DNA from: Liolophura sinensis
Lineage: Eukaryota > Mollusca > Polyplacophora > Chitonida > Chitonidae
Reading direction: 5' to 3'
Assembly: GCF_032854445.1 (NCBI RefSeq)
Contig: NC_088306.1
Coordinates: 30,973,764 to 31,037,763 of the forward strand
Length of the DNA: 64,000 nt
Shown: piece after piece, positions 11,796-22,388 of the stretch
How the letters are laid out: each line of letters starts with the position of its first letter
Numbering within the stretch: the stretch's first letter is position 1
Notes under the pieces: model-generated
What the model was told of the DNA's origin: nothing
What the model saw: the letters and a program-made list of their open reading frames with translations, nothing else
Database searches by the model: none
Program-made: the position numbers and the translations under genes

Positions 11796-12235
11796 GGACC
11801 CCCATTACAACTTCCGTTTTTCGGTCGAGACAATTGTAGTTTTGTGTATTTTAGGGTGTAAAGTCTTTTTTTTGCTGCCAGCCTGCCGTTTTTGGTGCTC
11901 ACGTGAACGCTTGGTATCAATATAATGGAAATTGTCTACGCTTTGGGCAGGTATGTGTTTTAATGATGAAAGATTGAAATTCTGGGCGAGAGGGCTCAAG
12001 GAGACAGGTGGTTATGAGGCTGCGAGTGACGTCCCCTTGGCGTTGCTCAGCACCCCTCCCAGCTGCCGGCGTAGAAAGGTCCAGATTTTGACGGTCAACA
12101 TGTCAAGGTTTTTATGGCTTCTTTCTCACAGGCTGGGCCAGGTATGCACCAAAGCTTATTGGCCGCGGAATGTTTGGGACAGAGCTACAGCGCTAAACGT
12201 TGACGTTGTCGCTTATGGAAAACTAATGGGGGTCT
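11796..12235. mobile_element. 440-bp insertion with 12-bp terminal inverted repeats
   Basis: It splits the LINE leader between a 'gggatcctgg' block and its continuation. The ends are GGACCCCCATTA (11796-11807) and TAATGGGGGTCT (12224-12235), inverted repeats with one mismatch. An ATCCTGG motif occurs on both sides just outside the repeats and may be part of a target duplication. There is no transposase frame inside. It is probably a non-autonomous DNA transposon; the superfamily is undetermined. Confidence 0.6.
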
Positions 12236-12649
12236 GAGGCCATCCTGGGGGATGAGGGTGTGTTGGTCCGGCGAGATCCTCACGGCCAGCACGCCACTTT
12301 GGCCCTTACTTGAAGAAAGACAGGGGGTCGGATGGGCCCGGTCAGACCAATCGACTTGATCACATCTTGCCTCTGCGTGGTCCTAATATCCTCCATAACA
12401 TCACACCATTTAGAGAACAAATGTTATTTCTCAAATTTCGTTTGAGGGACTACTTGTGAGGCGGTGAATTATGGGTCAATAGAGTTGTTGACGGAGAAGA
12501 ACCTGATGGGGTCTGCTCATTAAGGCCATCTGGTCCAGTATACCTCAAGTGGAGTCCCCTGCTGAGTTTCGTACTGAGAGGCATTGCCCCTGTTGGCACT
12601 CCGTGGTGGGTGGGGAACACATGGGGTGAATTTTTTATTACATATTATG

Positions 12650-13650
12650 ACTGCCATAAACTTTTTGCCTAATGTTTCAAATATGTCTATCCGATCTTCC
12701 TCTCAGTCCATTTCAGGTGCTGACAAAAAGAGGAAGTTTGAAGTTTTATCTGATCCGCTTGATAATAGACATTACAATTGGCCGGCTTTTATCGTTCTCT
12801 CCACTAGGAGTGAACAACAGCCGGCCTTAGAAACCCATCCTTTTCTTCTAAAAAAGGCTTTACATGGCGCAGCAGGCACTTTAAAAACCGTTAAAAAGCT
12901 ACGATCCGGAGACATTCTCATCGAATCTTTCCGGAAGCGACAATGTTAAAATTTATTATCTCTGATAAATCTCTTTATACATCCCCTCACAATTCCCTGG
13001 ACAGGGAATAATATGTAACAGGGATGGAGATATCATTGACTTATCTGAAGAAATGTGTTCAGAATTGAAACCACAGGGTGTTGCCAGAGTGAAGCATTTC
13101 ACAACAAAAAAGGCTGGCAACATCCTCAAATTAAACACATAACTTTTGGCCTTTAATAGTATTCCTCTGCCATCGTATATCTACATTGGCCCGCATAGGG
13201 TTAATGTGGATTTATATATCTCTAATCCTACAAGTTGTTTCACGTGCCAAAAATTTATTCACGGCAAGGGCCAATGCAAAAATAAACTTGTTTGTTTCAG
13301 ATGCGGAAGGGGAAGGTCATGAAGGTTTCGACTGCAACAACACAGTTAAGTGTTGCAACTGCGGTGGAGATCACGTGGCCTCCTCTAGAGACTGTCCGCT
13401 TTTCCTTAGGGAAAAACAAATTTAAAAACAAAAAACTCTTATCAGGAGGCCCACAAATTGGCCTCCCTTTCTAATACTTCACTGCATTCTTCATTTGCCA
13501 ATGAGGTCAAGACAGTAGCATATGTTGCTACTCAAACTTCACTGACTTGGCCCATTGGAAACGACAAACCTAGTTTGATATCTTTACAACCTGCTCGTAA
13601 TTCCTGCTCAACTCAGACCACTACAGTGAATAAAAAAATACCCAGTAAAT
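12650..13650 (+). pseudogene. LINE-1fam ORF1 of copy E, frameshifted
   Basis: It keeps the Ser-rich start and WPAFIVLSTRSEQQP block (12650-12949), a broken middle, and knuckle remnants at 13240-13400 (CFTCQKF-like near 13237, CFRCG region frameshifted, CCNCGGDHVASSRDC). The C-terminal frame at 13458-13652 matches copy D's LSDTSLQCSFANVV region. Stops and frame changes show it is dead. Confidence 0.7.
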
Positions 13651-15365
13651 AACACACAACCAACTGATAAGCCTGAACCTGATCAAACCAAATACAAAAC
13701 TGCCAGAATTAAGTCTGAAAATAAATCTCATAACGAAAATAATAAACCTAGTGGATCCTTTGTCTTCAGGAAACTCACCTGAAGACATCTGGCAAAGATA
13801 TAAAACCTCTCAAAAAAAGGTCTTCATAAATAACAATATTATCCACAGCCGTGTTTCACTCGATACAGAGCTTCAGGCTGTGGCTGTCCGTGTTTCATTG
13901 TCTGAAAGAGTCACATGTTCAAACACATCTTTGTCAGCTTGCCAGTCACATAATTTAACAGAACAACTGCCAAAACCTTTTATAAAAATAAATGATAAGG
14001 AGGAACTGTGTTATTTCAATGATGGTTCGAATACCTATTTACATAGACATTTACACTTTGTTTCAGGTATTACGTCAAAAACACCTGTGTGTAAGGTCAG
14101 GAACATGGTTTAGAAACTTAAGGGCAAAATAATAAAACAAAAGTTCAGCATTTAAAGGATGGAGATAATATATTAACCTCTCCATCCAATATAGCAAAGT
14201 TAGCTTTGACAATTTCAATATTTCGAATTCCAACATATCAAAACCCAGAAGGAAAAAATTAAATTGCCCTTTTCTTCTAAAAATTTAGAAGATTATAAAA
14301 GTCCTTTTTATATAGAGAAACTTGAAATTGCATTAAAAAAGGCCCACGATACTGCGTGTGGTCCTGATAACGTATGTTATAAGTTTTTGAACCATTTACC
14401 GCCTAAACCACTCGAGACTCTATTGCTTACTGATATTTTGATAACTGGTAATTTTCCACGGTCATGGGGGAAACGTGTATTATCCCGGTCCCTAAGCCGG
14501 GTAATGATCATACTGATCCAAATAATTACCGTCCCATAGCTCTTATCAGCTGTGTTTGTAAGACTATGGAACGGATGATCAACGATAGACTTATTTGGTT
14601 TCTCGAAACCAACAAGTTACTTTCGAATATACAGCGTGGTTTTCGTCAAGGTAGATCTATTATGGATCACTTTTTCCGATTTGAAACCTTTATTTGAGAT
14701 GGTTTTATCAATAATAAACATGTGGAGTCGATATTTTTCGACCTTGATCATATTGGCCCTGATCATCAGTTTTAGGTACGGGTTGGGGTCCACTATTTCC
14801 AGCGCTCATGAGAACGAAATGGGTGTTGTTGCGAATATTGTTTAGGATAGAAATAAATAGTTTAGCAAAAACATTAACATGTGGTACAGAGGGTTCTTTA
14901 TACGTGGATTATGTCCTTAGATGCTACCGAGCTAAAAATATGAATAACATCGAACGTTAGTTGGAGCTTTGTCTGATGGTAAGCTATTTTTATACCTCAT
15001 CTTAAACTGTTACAACCAAAATGTACAGAGATTCTCTATATAATTAAGGTCGTGTCTAGCACCGACTGGGGTGCTGATCGATCTGTTTTACTCAATATAT
15101 ATCGTTCTCTGGTGAGATCCAAACTGGACTACGAGTCCATCATTTACGCTTCCGTTAGGAAGACGTATATTAAAATGTTGGGTCTTGTGCATCACCAGGG
15201 TTTGAGGCTCAGCCTTGGTGCTTTTAGAACTTCACCATTAGAAAGTTTATACGTGGAGGCAAATGAGCCTTCTTGTGTATAATCGAAGTATATAACTGAG
15301 CCTTCATCATGCTACAAAGATTAAAGTTCATCCAACAATTTAATGCATTGTATGTAGATAAATTT

Positions 15366-15640
15366 AATAAAGAATTAATGAATGAACAATTATGGCTTAA
15401 CTCCACATCGGCAATATTTCAGCCATATCGTGGCGAGAACAAGGTGAAAACACAAGACGGTAAAACTTTTCGACTCCGTAGTGAGAACATCCAAAATAAA
15501 AAGTTCAGACATGTTATAAAAAAAGATCAGATAGAACAAAACCCCAAAACAGGTAAAACTCGAAAACCAGCATATCTTGAAAATAGTACATCTAGAAATC
15601 TATATATATACATGTAATATTATATGTATGTATACTAGAT
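15366..15640 (-). mobile_element. LINE-1fam 3' UTR, opposite strand
   Basis: Read on the minus strand this is the family 3' UTR only. It ends at the hairpin (CGCCAC...GTGGCG type) and an ATTC-type tail at 15366-15400. The body is absent, so it is a very short 5'-truncated insertion abutting copy E. Confidence 0.75.
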
Positions 15641-16399
15641 TGTGAATATTTTTCTAACATGTAAGTTTACAAAGTGTATTCATATATGTATCCAGATGAC
15701 AGAAATGATGTTTGACATGCACTACTGTGCCCAGAGTTAATTTCTCGACATAGATATGTGACTGATAGTACATGTATTTGAATTGTTTCTTGTTTTTTGT
15801 ATTTTACAAAGTTTATTTCTACCTACTGTGACTTAGGTGCTCAAAACGTATGGTGCCACTACTCTTTTAGTGAGTGACAGTCACAGATTCAGTGGTGATA
15901 ATTTTGCCTGTTCTCAGACTCAGGGCTATGTATTCTGATTTGGTTCCGTTGCATGTGAAGTAGTGTAACTGTGAGTGACATGCACCTGCTGTACCAAATT
16001 ACCATGCATTTTGATTGTTTTCCTCTTTGTGTATTTTATTGTTTATTTATTTCTACCTCCTAATTCACAGCATTCACACTTGAACTGCTGCGCCAAATTG
16101 CCATTGTTTTCCTTGCATCTGTATTGAATTGTGTATTTTACAGTTTCTACCTCCTATTTCACACTTGGTTGTCCAAAGCATAACAGATTGTAACCATACA
16201 TAGTTTAATATAAAATTTATGTACTGTTTTAGTGATTCGCACTCAGTGTCAGTCATTGGTGGGAAATGTGTGATATATTTGGTGCCCCCCAAAACAGTCA
16301 ATTTCTGGGGTCCAATAGTAATACATTATTTCCAGTGATATAATGGCAATTAAAGCTATTAAAAGGTCTTGTTTTTCAATGATACAGTGGCGATAAAAT
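15641..16399. other. Unassigned AT-rich stretch with degenerate internal repeats
   Basis: No gene seen. A motif of the type TGTATTTTA...TTTCTACCTCCTA occurs three times (around 15795-15830, 16030-16065 and 16130-16165) with irregular spacing and divergence. The left end of the Polinton must lie in or just after this stretch, but no boundary could be fixed. Confidence 0.35.
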
Positions 16400-16560
16400 G
16401 TCTCCGGCGGCAGACCCCCTGCTTATTTACGGCGGCCCCCAAACCCCCTGGACGCCCTATTGTCAGATCCTGGCTAGTGCCCTGCCCATGGGGCTCTCGA
16501 GACATAGCATGGGGTTGCCCTGGTTCCAAACAAGCTCCCCCTGGGCACCTCCCCAGAACA

Positions 16561-17241
16561 TCATTCGGAAAGAGCGTTTTTCAGCTCTTGCCGAGCTAGT
16601 TTTCGGCCGCGATCTATAAGCTGTTTTTTCGTGGTTTCATCGATCTCTACGGCGTTGAATGCCTTACGAGAATTAGCGCGTATATCCTGCTTCAGATCAG
16701 AGTAGTTCTTGAGCTCCTGAACGACTTGCCTGTACTCTACGTCCGAAATAACACCATCAGATAATGCCGTAGATACCTGCGCGCGGATGCTGTTAAGTGT
16801 AGCCTCAGCCAACAGCCGTATATCGTTATGTTTCTTGGCCTTTGCGTGAAGTCGGCGGCTAACGAATTTTCCGGCGGCAATTAAGACACTGCAAGATAGG
16901 GCCGCAGCTTCCATGGTCAAGACAGCAGGGGCTGCGATTATTGTTGTGAGTAGTCCCACACCTGCAACCCCTAGTCCCAAACCGGCTGTGAGCATGGCCG
17001 AATCAAGCGTCTCGGCGGCTAAGACACCGCGCCGGTACTTTTTGTACAAGGCCCGGCGGAGATCTCGCTCAGATTCAAGCTGCCTCTGTTTTTCGCTGAT
17101 ATACTGCAGGCGATGGGCGTGCGCCACGCCCTCCGGGGGGGTTTCAACCATAATCGTCGGCGCGGTCGGGGCCAAGGGGTGGTCATCCGTAATCATCGGC
17201 AAGGAGTCTTCATCCGTGATCGCTGGGTATAGTCGTCCCAT
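16561..17241 (-). CDS. Polinton accessory membrane-associated protein, intact
   Basis: A 226-residue frame with ATG at 17241. The longer frame would need a TTG. The N-terminal third is acidic/Pro-rich then charged and helical. Residues ~80-125 form a Gly/Ala-rich hydrophobic hairpin (GLGLGVAGVGLLTTIIAAP and AAALSCSVLIAAGKFV). The C-terminal half is charged and helical. I recognise the pattern as a gene that recurs in invertebrate Polinton copies; its role is not known to me. A membrane or virion-internal role is inferred from the hydrophobic pair. It starts 10 nt after the stop of the next gene, so the three left genes look co-transcribed. No disruption is seen. Confidence 0.75.
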   Translation of the reverse strand: MGRLYPAITDEDSLPMITDDHPLAPTAPTIMVETPPEGVAHAHRLQYISEKQRQLESERDLRRALYKKYRRGVLAAETLDSAMLTAGLGLGVAGVGLLTTIIAAPAVLTMEAAALSCSVLIAAGKFVSRRLHAKAKKHNDIRLLAEATLNSIRAQVSTALSDGVISDVEYRQVVQELKNYSDLKQDIRANSRKAFNAVEIDETTKKQLIDRGRKLARQELKNALSE

Positions 17242-17251
17242 ATTGTCCGTC

Positions 17252-18097
17252 CTACGAATCAACAACGTCGGTAAACTCTAAATCGTCATCGGTAATACTA
17301 ACACGAAATCTGAGAAGGTTTATACCGGACTCTAAATAGATGTAATCGAGATTGACATCGCCCCCTGCAAAGACCCGTATATCCTCGAGAGAGCTCCGGA
17401 TGACTGGGTCGCCCTGGGCCGGTAATTTGATCATAAGTCTGAGCTCCTTTCCATCGTGCTCTGCAGGCCACTTTAGTCTCACCCCGTTAATCAAGGAGGA
17501 ACGGCGCTGAGAGGCCGCGCCAAGTATGATGTTGAAGATAAGTATAGATCCAGGCTTTATTCGTAGCATGGACAAAGATATACTTGTTTGCGCGCTAAGA
17601 CGTATGGTATCTACACCTTTGTCTGCAGATAGTGTGAAGTAACCTCTTCCACCCTTAACTATAAAACACTTGCTTTCTGGTACCCACGACACGAAAGAGG
17701 TTCCGGAGTTGAAAACTTTTTTCACCTTGGTCAAAGCGGCCTGGACCGTCATCGGGGTCACCTTCACATCTATCAACCAATCAGGGTCGCGAGCCCTAGC
17801 AAGAACAAAGCGGTCTTCAAGGGGAATTAATGAGAGTTTTTGTTCTTCAATCACCTCAGAAGGCGACCTGCGCTCTTGCTCTACAGAGGATGAGACATCT
17901 TGAAGGGAAGCAAACGTGGCAGGTTCTGCTTGCCCCCCCCCCCCCCCCGCAATGTTTTTGCGGATGTACTTGCCACTTTGAAACTGGAAGGCGTAGAGTT
18001 TACCTTCCTGGCCTTGAAGTTCGAACTCCGACACATCTGCCAAGTCGATTAAAGACAGGCACGCAGACCTGGGACCGGCTGCGTCCACCATACTCAT
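17252..18097 (-). CDS. Polinton left-module protein of unknown function, intact
   Basis: About 281 residues with ATG at 18097. The ATG overlaps the TGA of the upstream gene as ATGA. A slightly earlier in-frame ATG (18127) would give 291 residues and a longer overlap. The N-terminal ~100 residues are polar with a Gly run. Residues 100-281 are alternating hydrophobic/polar and look beta-rich (for example SGTSFVSWVPESKCFIVKGG and LIFNIILG). No catalytic motif is recognised. The Gly run comes from a 16-base C tract (17933-17948, plus strand), a slippage-prone site inside an otherwise open frame. Position next to the penton-like gene suggests a virion part; that is inference only. Confidence 0.7.
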   Translation of the reverse strand: MSMVDAAGPRSACLSLIDLADVSEFELQGQEGKLYAFQFQSGKYIRKNIAGGGGGQAEPATFASLQDVSSSVEQERRSPSEVIEEQKLSLIPLEDRFVLARARDPDWLIDVKVTPMTVQAALTKVKKVFNSGTSFVSWVPESKCFIVKGGRGYFTLSADKGVDTIRLSAQTSISLSMLRIKPGSILIFNIILGAASQRRSSLINGVRLKWPAEHDGKELRLMIKLPAQGDPVIRSSLEDIRVFAGGDVNLDYIYLESGINLLRFRVSITDDDLEFTDVVDS

Positions 18098-18753
18098 TGT
18101 GTTTCTAGGGTAGCACTGATGTACCATACATTAATATACTTGCCGTTTTTGTCTAAGAGTTCCACGGTCAAGTGCGTTATATAGTCGGCGCGCAAGGCTT
18201 TGTACTGTGGGTTGGGAAATGAAACCGTCTTTCCGCAGTTTATCCCTTCACCAGTCACAGCGATGGCCTGAAGTAGTGTTGAACCGCAACCGAAATCTGA
18301 GGTTATTCTCACGTTTTCTGAGGTGCTCAGTTCATCCAAATGCACAAAGACTTCTTTGTGTGTGACCAAGTTAGGTACATTATCACTCTCAATAGTCCCC
18401 CCTATGGGCGCCATCCCGTCGGAGAACCCTAAGATGGGAGCAAGCTCTTGGAGTATTATGAAGGTATTTCTAGGGAGGGTAAGGACTAAGCGGCCCGTGG
18501 CTTCATTCAATCCCAGAGAAACCCCATGCGGGCAAAATATGTCCTTGTCCAGCGTACAACCATTATAGTAGCCCGTCGGCACTTCAACATGTTTGCCCTC
18601 AAGCGAGAAGCCCACTCCGGTGGGGATATTCACCCAGTTCAGATAGAATGTTACCTCGCGAAAGGCGGTTTTAAGGCGCCCATCGAGGTTGTTAAGGGCA
18701 TGAGGCAGCGTGTGCTGTGCCCCATTTAGAATGTCAGTCAATGTGATGAACAT
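18094..18753 (-). CDS. Penton-like minor capsid protein (single jelly roll), intact
   Basis: 219 residues from ATG at 18753. The 222-residue frame would need a GTG. The order of blocks fits the Polinton penton/minor capsid family: an N-terminal part, NEATGRLVLTLPRN followed by LQELAPILGFSDG, then VFVHLDEL, an S/T-rich strand with LLQAI, and a C-terminal FPNPQYKALRADYITHLTVE block ending ISATLETQ. In that family these are strands of a single jelly roll that forms capsid vertices; the match is from memory of the family, not a search. It ends in an ATGA overlap with the next gene. Its start lies 10 bp from the divergent gene at 18764. Confidence 0.75.
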   Translation of the reverse strand: MFITLTDILNGAQHTLPHALNNLDGRLKTAFREVTFYLNWVNIPTGVGFSLEGKHVEVPTGYYNGCTLDKDIFCPHGVSLGLNEATGRLVLTLPRNTFIILQELAPILGFSDGMAPIGGTIESDNVPNLVTHKEVFVHLDELSTSENVRITSDFGCGSTLLQAIAVTGEGINCGKTVSFPNPQYKALRADYITHLTVELLDKNGKYINVWYISATLETQ

Positions 18754-18763
18754 CTTAGCCACG

Positions 18764-19918
18764 ATGAACAGCGAGGCTTACAGGTTCAAAAGAGAGGCCA
18801 CTTACAAGGCCGGGGCATTTCATAGTATCCAAACCCACGCAGGGCAGCTCACGCGATTTGACATCTACATCGATGAAAAGAAGGCCTTTCCAGTCCAGTT
18901 CACAGATGTATTGGCCAAGTACCGGCTGCCACAGATAACCAGCAATGACTTTGTTCGGGCCTGGAACACCAATCCTATGCAAACCACGTGCGGCGTCTCT
19001 GTAAAAGACCATCTTCTCGCCCCCGACCAACGAATAAGGGCCCTGTACACGTTCCATGTGTATTACCAAGTTAGGCGGATCTTGGAAGAGATCCAGGCCC
19101 CCCTGCCGCAAGACAGAGCGTGGGCGGCATTCAAAAACCCCCATGATGAGAGGATTTGTAGGGAATTCGGCGTAGATAAGCACACAGACTGGAGGCGCAA
19201 GGGGGTGAATCACGGCCTCGGAGTGGCATATTACTATATCACGAGAACGGGCTACAGCCCTATTGGCGATGGGACCTTCAATCCGAGCAGGATGTCGTTC
19301 TCTAGAAAACCTACAGCGCTCCACGTCGACTACATCGAGCAGGACGCCGAGGAGGCTTGGGCCTCGTTCATTGCCGACAAGTCCCAAGCCGGGCGTAGAG
19401 CGCCTAAACGATTCCATCCGGACATACGTGTGGGCTATTCTAGGCGCCCAAGCGCAAACAAGGGCGCGTATTCTAGGCACGGGCACAGCCTTCGACGCGC
19501 AAAAACAGTTTGCCGCGAACGTTGAAGACGCTATTTCCTCTCCGATCGACCTTCTGTCTGCTATCAAATGCTACCAGGACGTACTACAGTATGCCGGGAG
19601 CGCTGTAGACTTTGTGTATGGCATAGGCCTATATATGGCCCCGAGCGACATGCCAATGAGGGTGTGAACGCTAAAGTGCCGCCCACTTTGCACACGCGCG
19701 CACCTTCCCACGGAATCGTTGAGCCAGAAGACAGCGTCCCACCACCCACAGCGCGCGTTCAGCATGTTGCTGCCGCCGGAGGCGAACAAGAACCCCTATT
19801 TCCAAAGCAAAAGAATCACGATGCGGAGAAGACAGCCATCGTCGTGGCTGGGGTTGGTATCGGCTTACTGCTGCTGTGGACTATGCGTTATATATTTGCG
19901 AACAGCCACGAGCATTAG
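18764..19918 (+). pseudogene. Polinton structural-type protein with C-terminal TM segment, frameshifted
   Basis: The N-terminal frame (18764 to about 19400) encodes a soluble, aromatic-rich region (FHSIQTHAGQLTRFDIYID, then RIRALYTFHVYYQVRRILEE). The frame then shifts, and the continuation lies in the third frame to 19667 (LNDSIRTYVWAILGAQAQTR, YQDVLQYAGS). It shifts back for a Pro/Thr-rich linker and a hydrophobic helix at about 19832-19894, ending with NSHEH. Intact homologues would be ~385 residues. I recall this as a recurrent Polinton gene, but its function is not known to me; a membrane-anchored virion protein is possible. At least two frameshifts, so not functional. Confidence 0.65.
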
Positions 19919-21185
19919 GCCACCTACTGCGACGACTAGAGTCCAGACATTATCGGCCAGCCACCCAGCCGTTTTCCCGAGAAGGTTCAGTAGCCAGGAC
20001 ACGATACTGCCAATAATACCTGGAATCGCAGCGGCAGCCTTCCCAGCCAGCTTGCCAAAGGCGCTCGCCAGGGACTGGAGATGCTTTTTCACCCATTCTT
20101 TAAGACCACGCCCGTGGGATGGAGGTGGCGTTGGCTGGATGCCCCCGCCGGACCCGCCAGTCAGCGCCAACTTTATCGCTAGCCCCAGTGTCGAGATCGC
20201 CATCCCAATTGCCGTGAGAATGGAGACCACGGTTATTCCCTGCTCCCAGAAGAGGGTGCGGACGCGCTCAGCTAGAGTGGTATCCTTGTGTAGGATGCGA
20301 TCGATCGTCTGCTTGATGCGGCGTATTTGCGTGCGCAGGGCTTCGGCCGTTAAAGGGGCTGCTTCGAGCCGGACCACCCTCTCGTCCTCTAGATTCCTTA
20401 TCCGGTCTGCTATCTGGCCTCCTCAGGGAGGGGGCCTCCTCCAACTTCTGTTTTTGTTTTGCGATGTCCTTATCCAGACTTGACAGCTTGGCGAGGTTAT
20501 TGGCGTGTTCACCTTCCGAGGTCTGCAGTGCCTTGTCAAGCCCCAGAAGTTCTCGCATGGGAAGAGGAGGGTCGTTTATCGTTTCAAGAGCCCGACCGAC
20601 CTTACTATCCGTCAAGCTTGTTTCCAGTGGTGGACAGCATCAGTGGCCTTTTTCGGTGGTTGGCTTAAATCCTCCAGCTCCATGGTATCTGCCTCGCCGG
20701 CCGCGGCACCGAGTTCTGAACTCGCTGTCTCCAGGGCTGCCACTGCTGCCGGATGCAACGATGTCTTCTTTTCTTTTCCAGTCTATAAAGCCCAGCCCCC
20801 CTTCCCCCCTAACAACATTAACCCCTCCTTTATTGGCGACTGTTGAGAGGGCTAGCGGTTCACCTGTTCGTTTGTTGATGATGTCCAGTTTGGGGTGGGC
20901 CACGAGTCGCAGACGCCCTTGGACAACCTTAATCTTCGTGTAATCGCGAAAGAGGAGGGTAAGGCTGGGATCCGCCTTCGCCAAGGCATCGTAATAATCA
21001 TTCACGGCGGCCTACGCCACCTCTTGTTGAAGGTTTCTGGCGGCCGCACCCTGGCTTTCTTGTTCGGGAACATCACCACCTGCACGGAGAGTGGTCTGCT
21101 CGTCGTCGATGTTGTTGTCCTCTTGGGCGTCGTCGAACGCCGGATTATCAAAGTCAAATTCTCCCAAAATCCTCGTACTGAACAT
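19865..21185 (-). pseudogene. Polinton coiled-coil/hydrophobic protein, nonsense and frameshifts
   Basis: Starts at ATG 21185, 26 bp from the divergent capsid gene. The N-terminal part is acidic. An in-frame TAG at 21012-21014 interrupts it just before NDYYDALAKADPSL. The frame shifts near 20765 and back near 20620, and again near 20420. The middle is charged and coiled-coil-like (LAKLSSLDKDIAKQKQKLEE). The last 170 residues (from 20377) contain a hydrophobic stretch (VVSILTAIGMAISTLGLAI), a Gly/Pro linker, amphipathic helices and a final membrane-like segment (WTLVVAVGGLMLVAV). About 440 residues if intact. The amphipathic tail could be membrane-active; that is inference. It also overlaps the 3' end of the plus-strand gene. 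Confidence 0.68.
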
Positions 21186-21211
21186 TGCAAGGTATAGATT
21201 CAATACACACA

Positions 21212-21816
21212 ATGGATGTGTGCCTCGAGGGGTACAAGGCAGTCCTTGGTCGTCACCAACAACCCGAGTACGATCGACCAGAGTCAACAACTCTTGGTCC
21301 GCTTCCCCAACCTCGGCGCAAATGACGTTATTGTGCCCGGTACCGTGCGCTTGGCTGTTCGAGACTAAAGGAACCCTGTGGAAGAGGATGTCGGAATCCT
21401 TCTACAACCCGAAGATCACCAAAAAAGAAATCACAATAGAAGGGGTCCCCAATCAGCTGTACAGCCAGGGCATGCGGGCGTATCAGCAGTGGGGCGAGGT
21501 CCAGAGGTTCTTTGCCAGCTCACCCCTACGAAAGCGGGACCCTGAGGTGGCCAGGGTCGTTAAAGACTTAGGCCTGGCAGACGTCTCCCTGGAAGAGTTC
21601 TTGACGCACAAGCACGCCTTCTGGCTTGACCTTCGGGCAAGCCACGATGACGAGCTGCATGGCAGTGGGAGGCGCGTTCTGAACGCCAGCGAGAGGATTA
21701 CGATACAGGTGACAAAAGAGAGAGAACATCCCGGCGTGTTGAACGTATATCTCTATGTGATCATGGACACAAAGCTGCACATCCAGAATGGTAGATTCAA
21801 TAGCGCGCTTTATTGA
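21212..21816 (+). pseudogene. Polinton major capsid protein, large internal deletion
   Basis: The C-terminal half (about 21375-21816, one open frame) matches the Polinton double-jelly-roll capsid family by blocks such as FYNPKITKKEITIEGVPN, LYSQGMRAYQQW, LHGSGRRVLNASE and the end NGRFNSALY. The N-terminus lies at 21212-21367, with a frame change after about 24 codons and a recognisable VRFPNLGANDVIVPG block, then a stop. Between them the family normally has several hundred residues; here the two ends are almost adjacent, so most of the first jelly roll and part of the second are deleted. It cannot build capsids. The frame overlaps the ATPase start by 29 bp. Confidence 0.85.
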
Positions 21817-22388
21817 TAACGCCCTCTGCGCGATTATCTGTAGGCAGACGAACTTCGGCAAAACAGTCTTTGTGCTGGACCTGCTTGAGGGCCCTTTCCG
21901 CGGTTTCTTTCATCACATTGTGATACTGTGCCCCACTCTTAAGCATAACGAGGCGTACCAGTGGCGATGGATACTGTCTGACCCTGAAGTCTATTGTTTT
22001 GACTCGGGCGAGCGGCTCAACGACTGTCTGAGAGCTTTCTACAGATTGTTCGAGGGGGAGCCCACCCTATACATCATCGATGATCATAGTGAAGAAGAAA
22101 CAAAAAATGCTGTCATTCATGGCTTCCTCGGGCTGTCATGCAAAGCAAAGCGTCTGGGTCCTCACTCAGAAATACAACACCGTCCTTAAAGACTTTCGCG
22201 AGCAGACAAGGTGGGTGGCTTTATTCCACTGCAAAGATCGGCACTCGTTCAACGAATGCCTGGGGGAGAACCACATCATCGAGGCCGAGAGGGAAAAGGC
22301 AGACGTTCGACAGAAGCTCAAGAACAATCCGCATTCTAAGCTCCTGGTAATGACTGATACGCCCGCCACATCTAAGATTATATATTAG
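21788..22388 (+). pseudogene. Genome-packaging ATPase (FtsK/HerA type), one frameshift
   Basis: Starts at ATG 21788. A P-loop-like RQTNFGKT lies at about 21841-21867, followed by VFVLDLLEGPF and HHIVILCPTLKHNEAYQW. The Walker B strand PTLYIIDD lies at about 22060-22083. After a frame change near 22100-22120 the second frame continues with AKQSVWVLTQKYNTVLKDF, EQTRWVALFHCKDRHSF and a C-terminal KLLVMTD. These are the ordered blocks of the Polinton/adintovirus packaging ATPase that pumps DNA into capsids. The usual first P-loop Gly is Arg here and a Cys is Phe, so the site may already be damaged. Confidence 0.85.

Larger units (their letters stand above)
11617..15365 (+). mobile_element. LINE-1fam copy E, deleted and decayed
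   Basis: The leader starts at 11617, is interrupted by a 440-bp insertion, and resumes at 12241. ORF1 runs at about 12650-13650. Most of the endonuclease region is lost, with only short pieces at 13750-14100. RT pieces lie at 14264-14700 (GPDNVCYKFLNHL, FRQGRSIMDH), and part of the region between RT and RNase H at 15040-15290. It ends abruptly at about 15365 against a LINE 3' end in the opposite orientation. Confidence 0.8.

Noticed and set aside
18755-19567. 270-codon minus-strand frame opposite the Polinton plus gene
   Set aside because: Shadow frame in GC-rich coding DNA; the plus frame has the coherent protein pattern.
21091-21370. N-terminal extension of the capsid frame from 21091
   Set aside because: This part reads antisense to the start of the divergent gene and does not match capsid; the real N-terminus is near 21212 in other frames.
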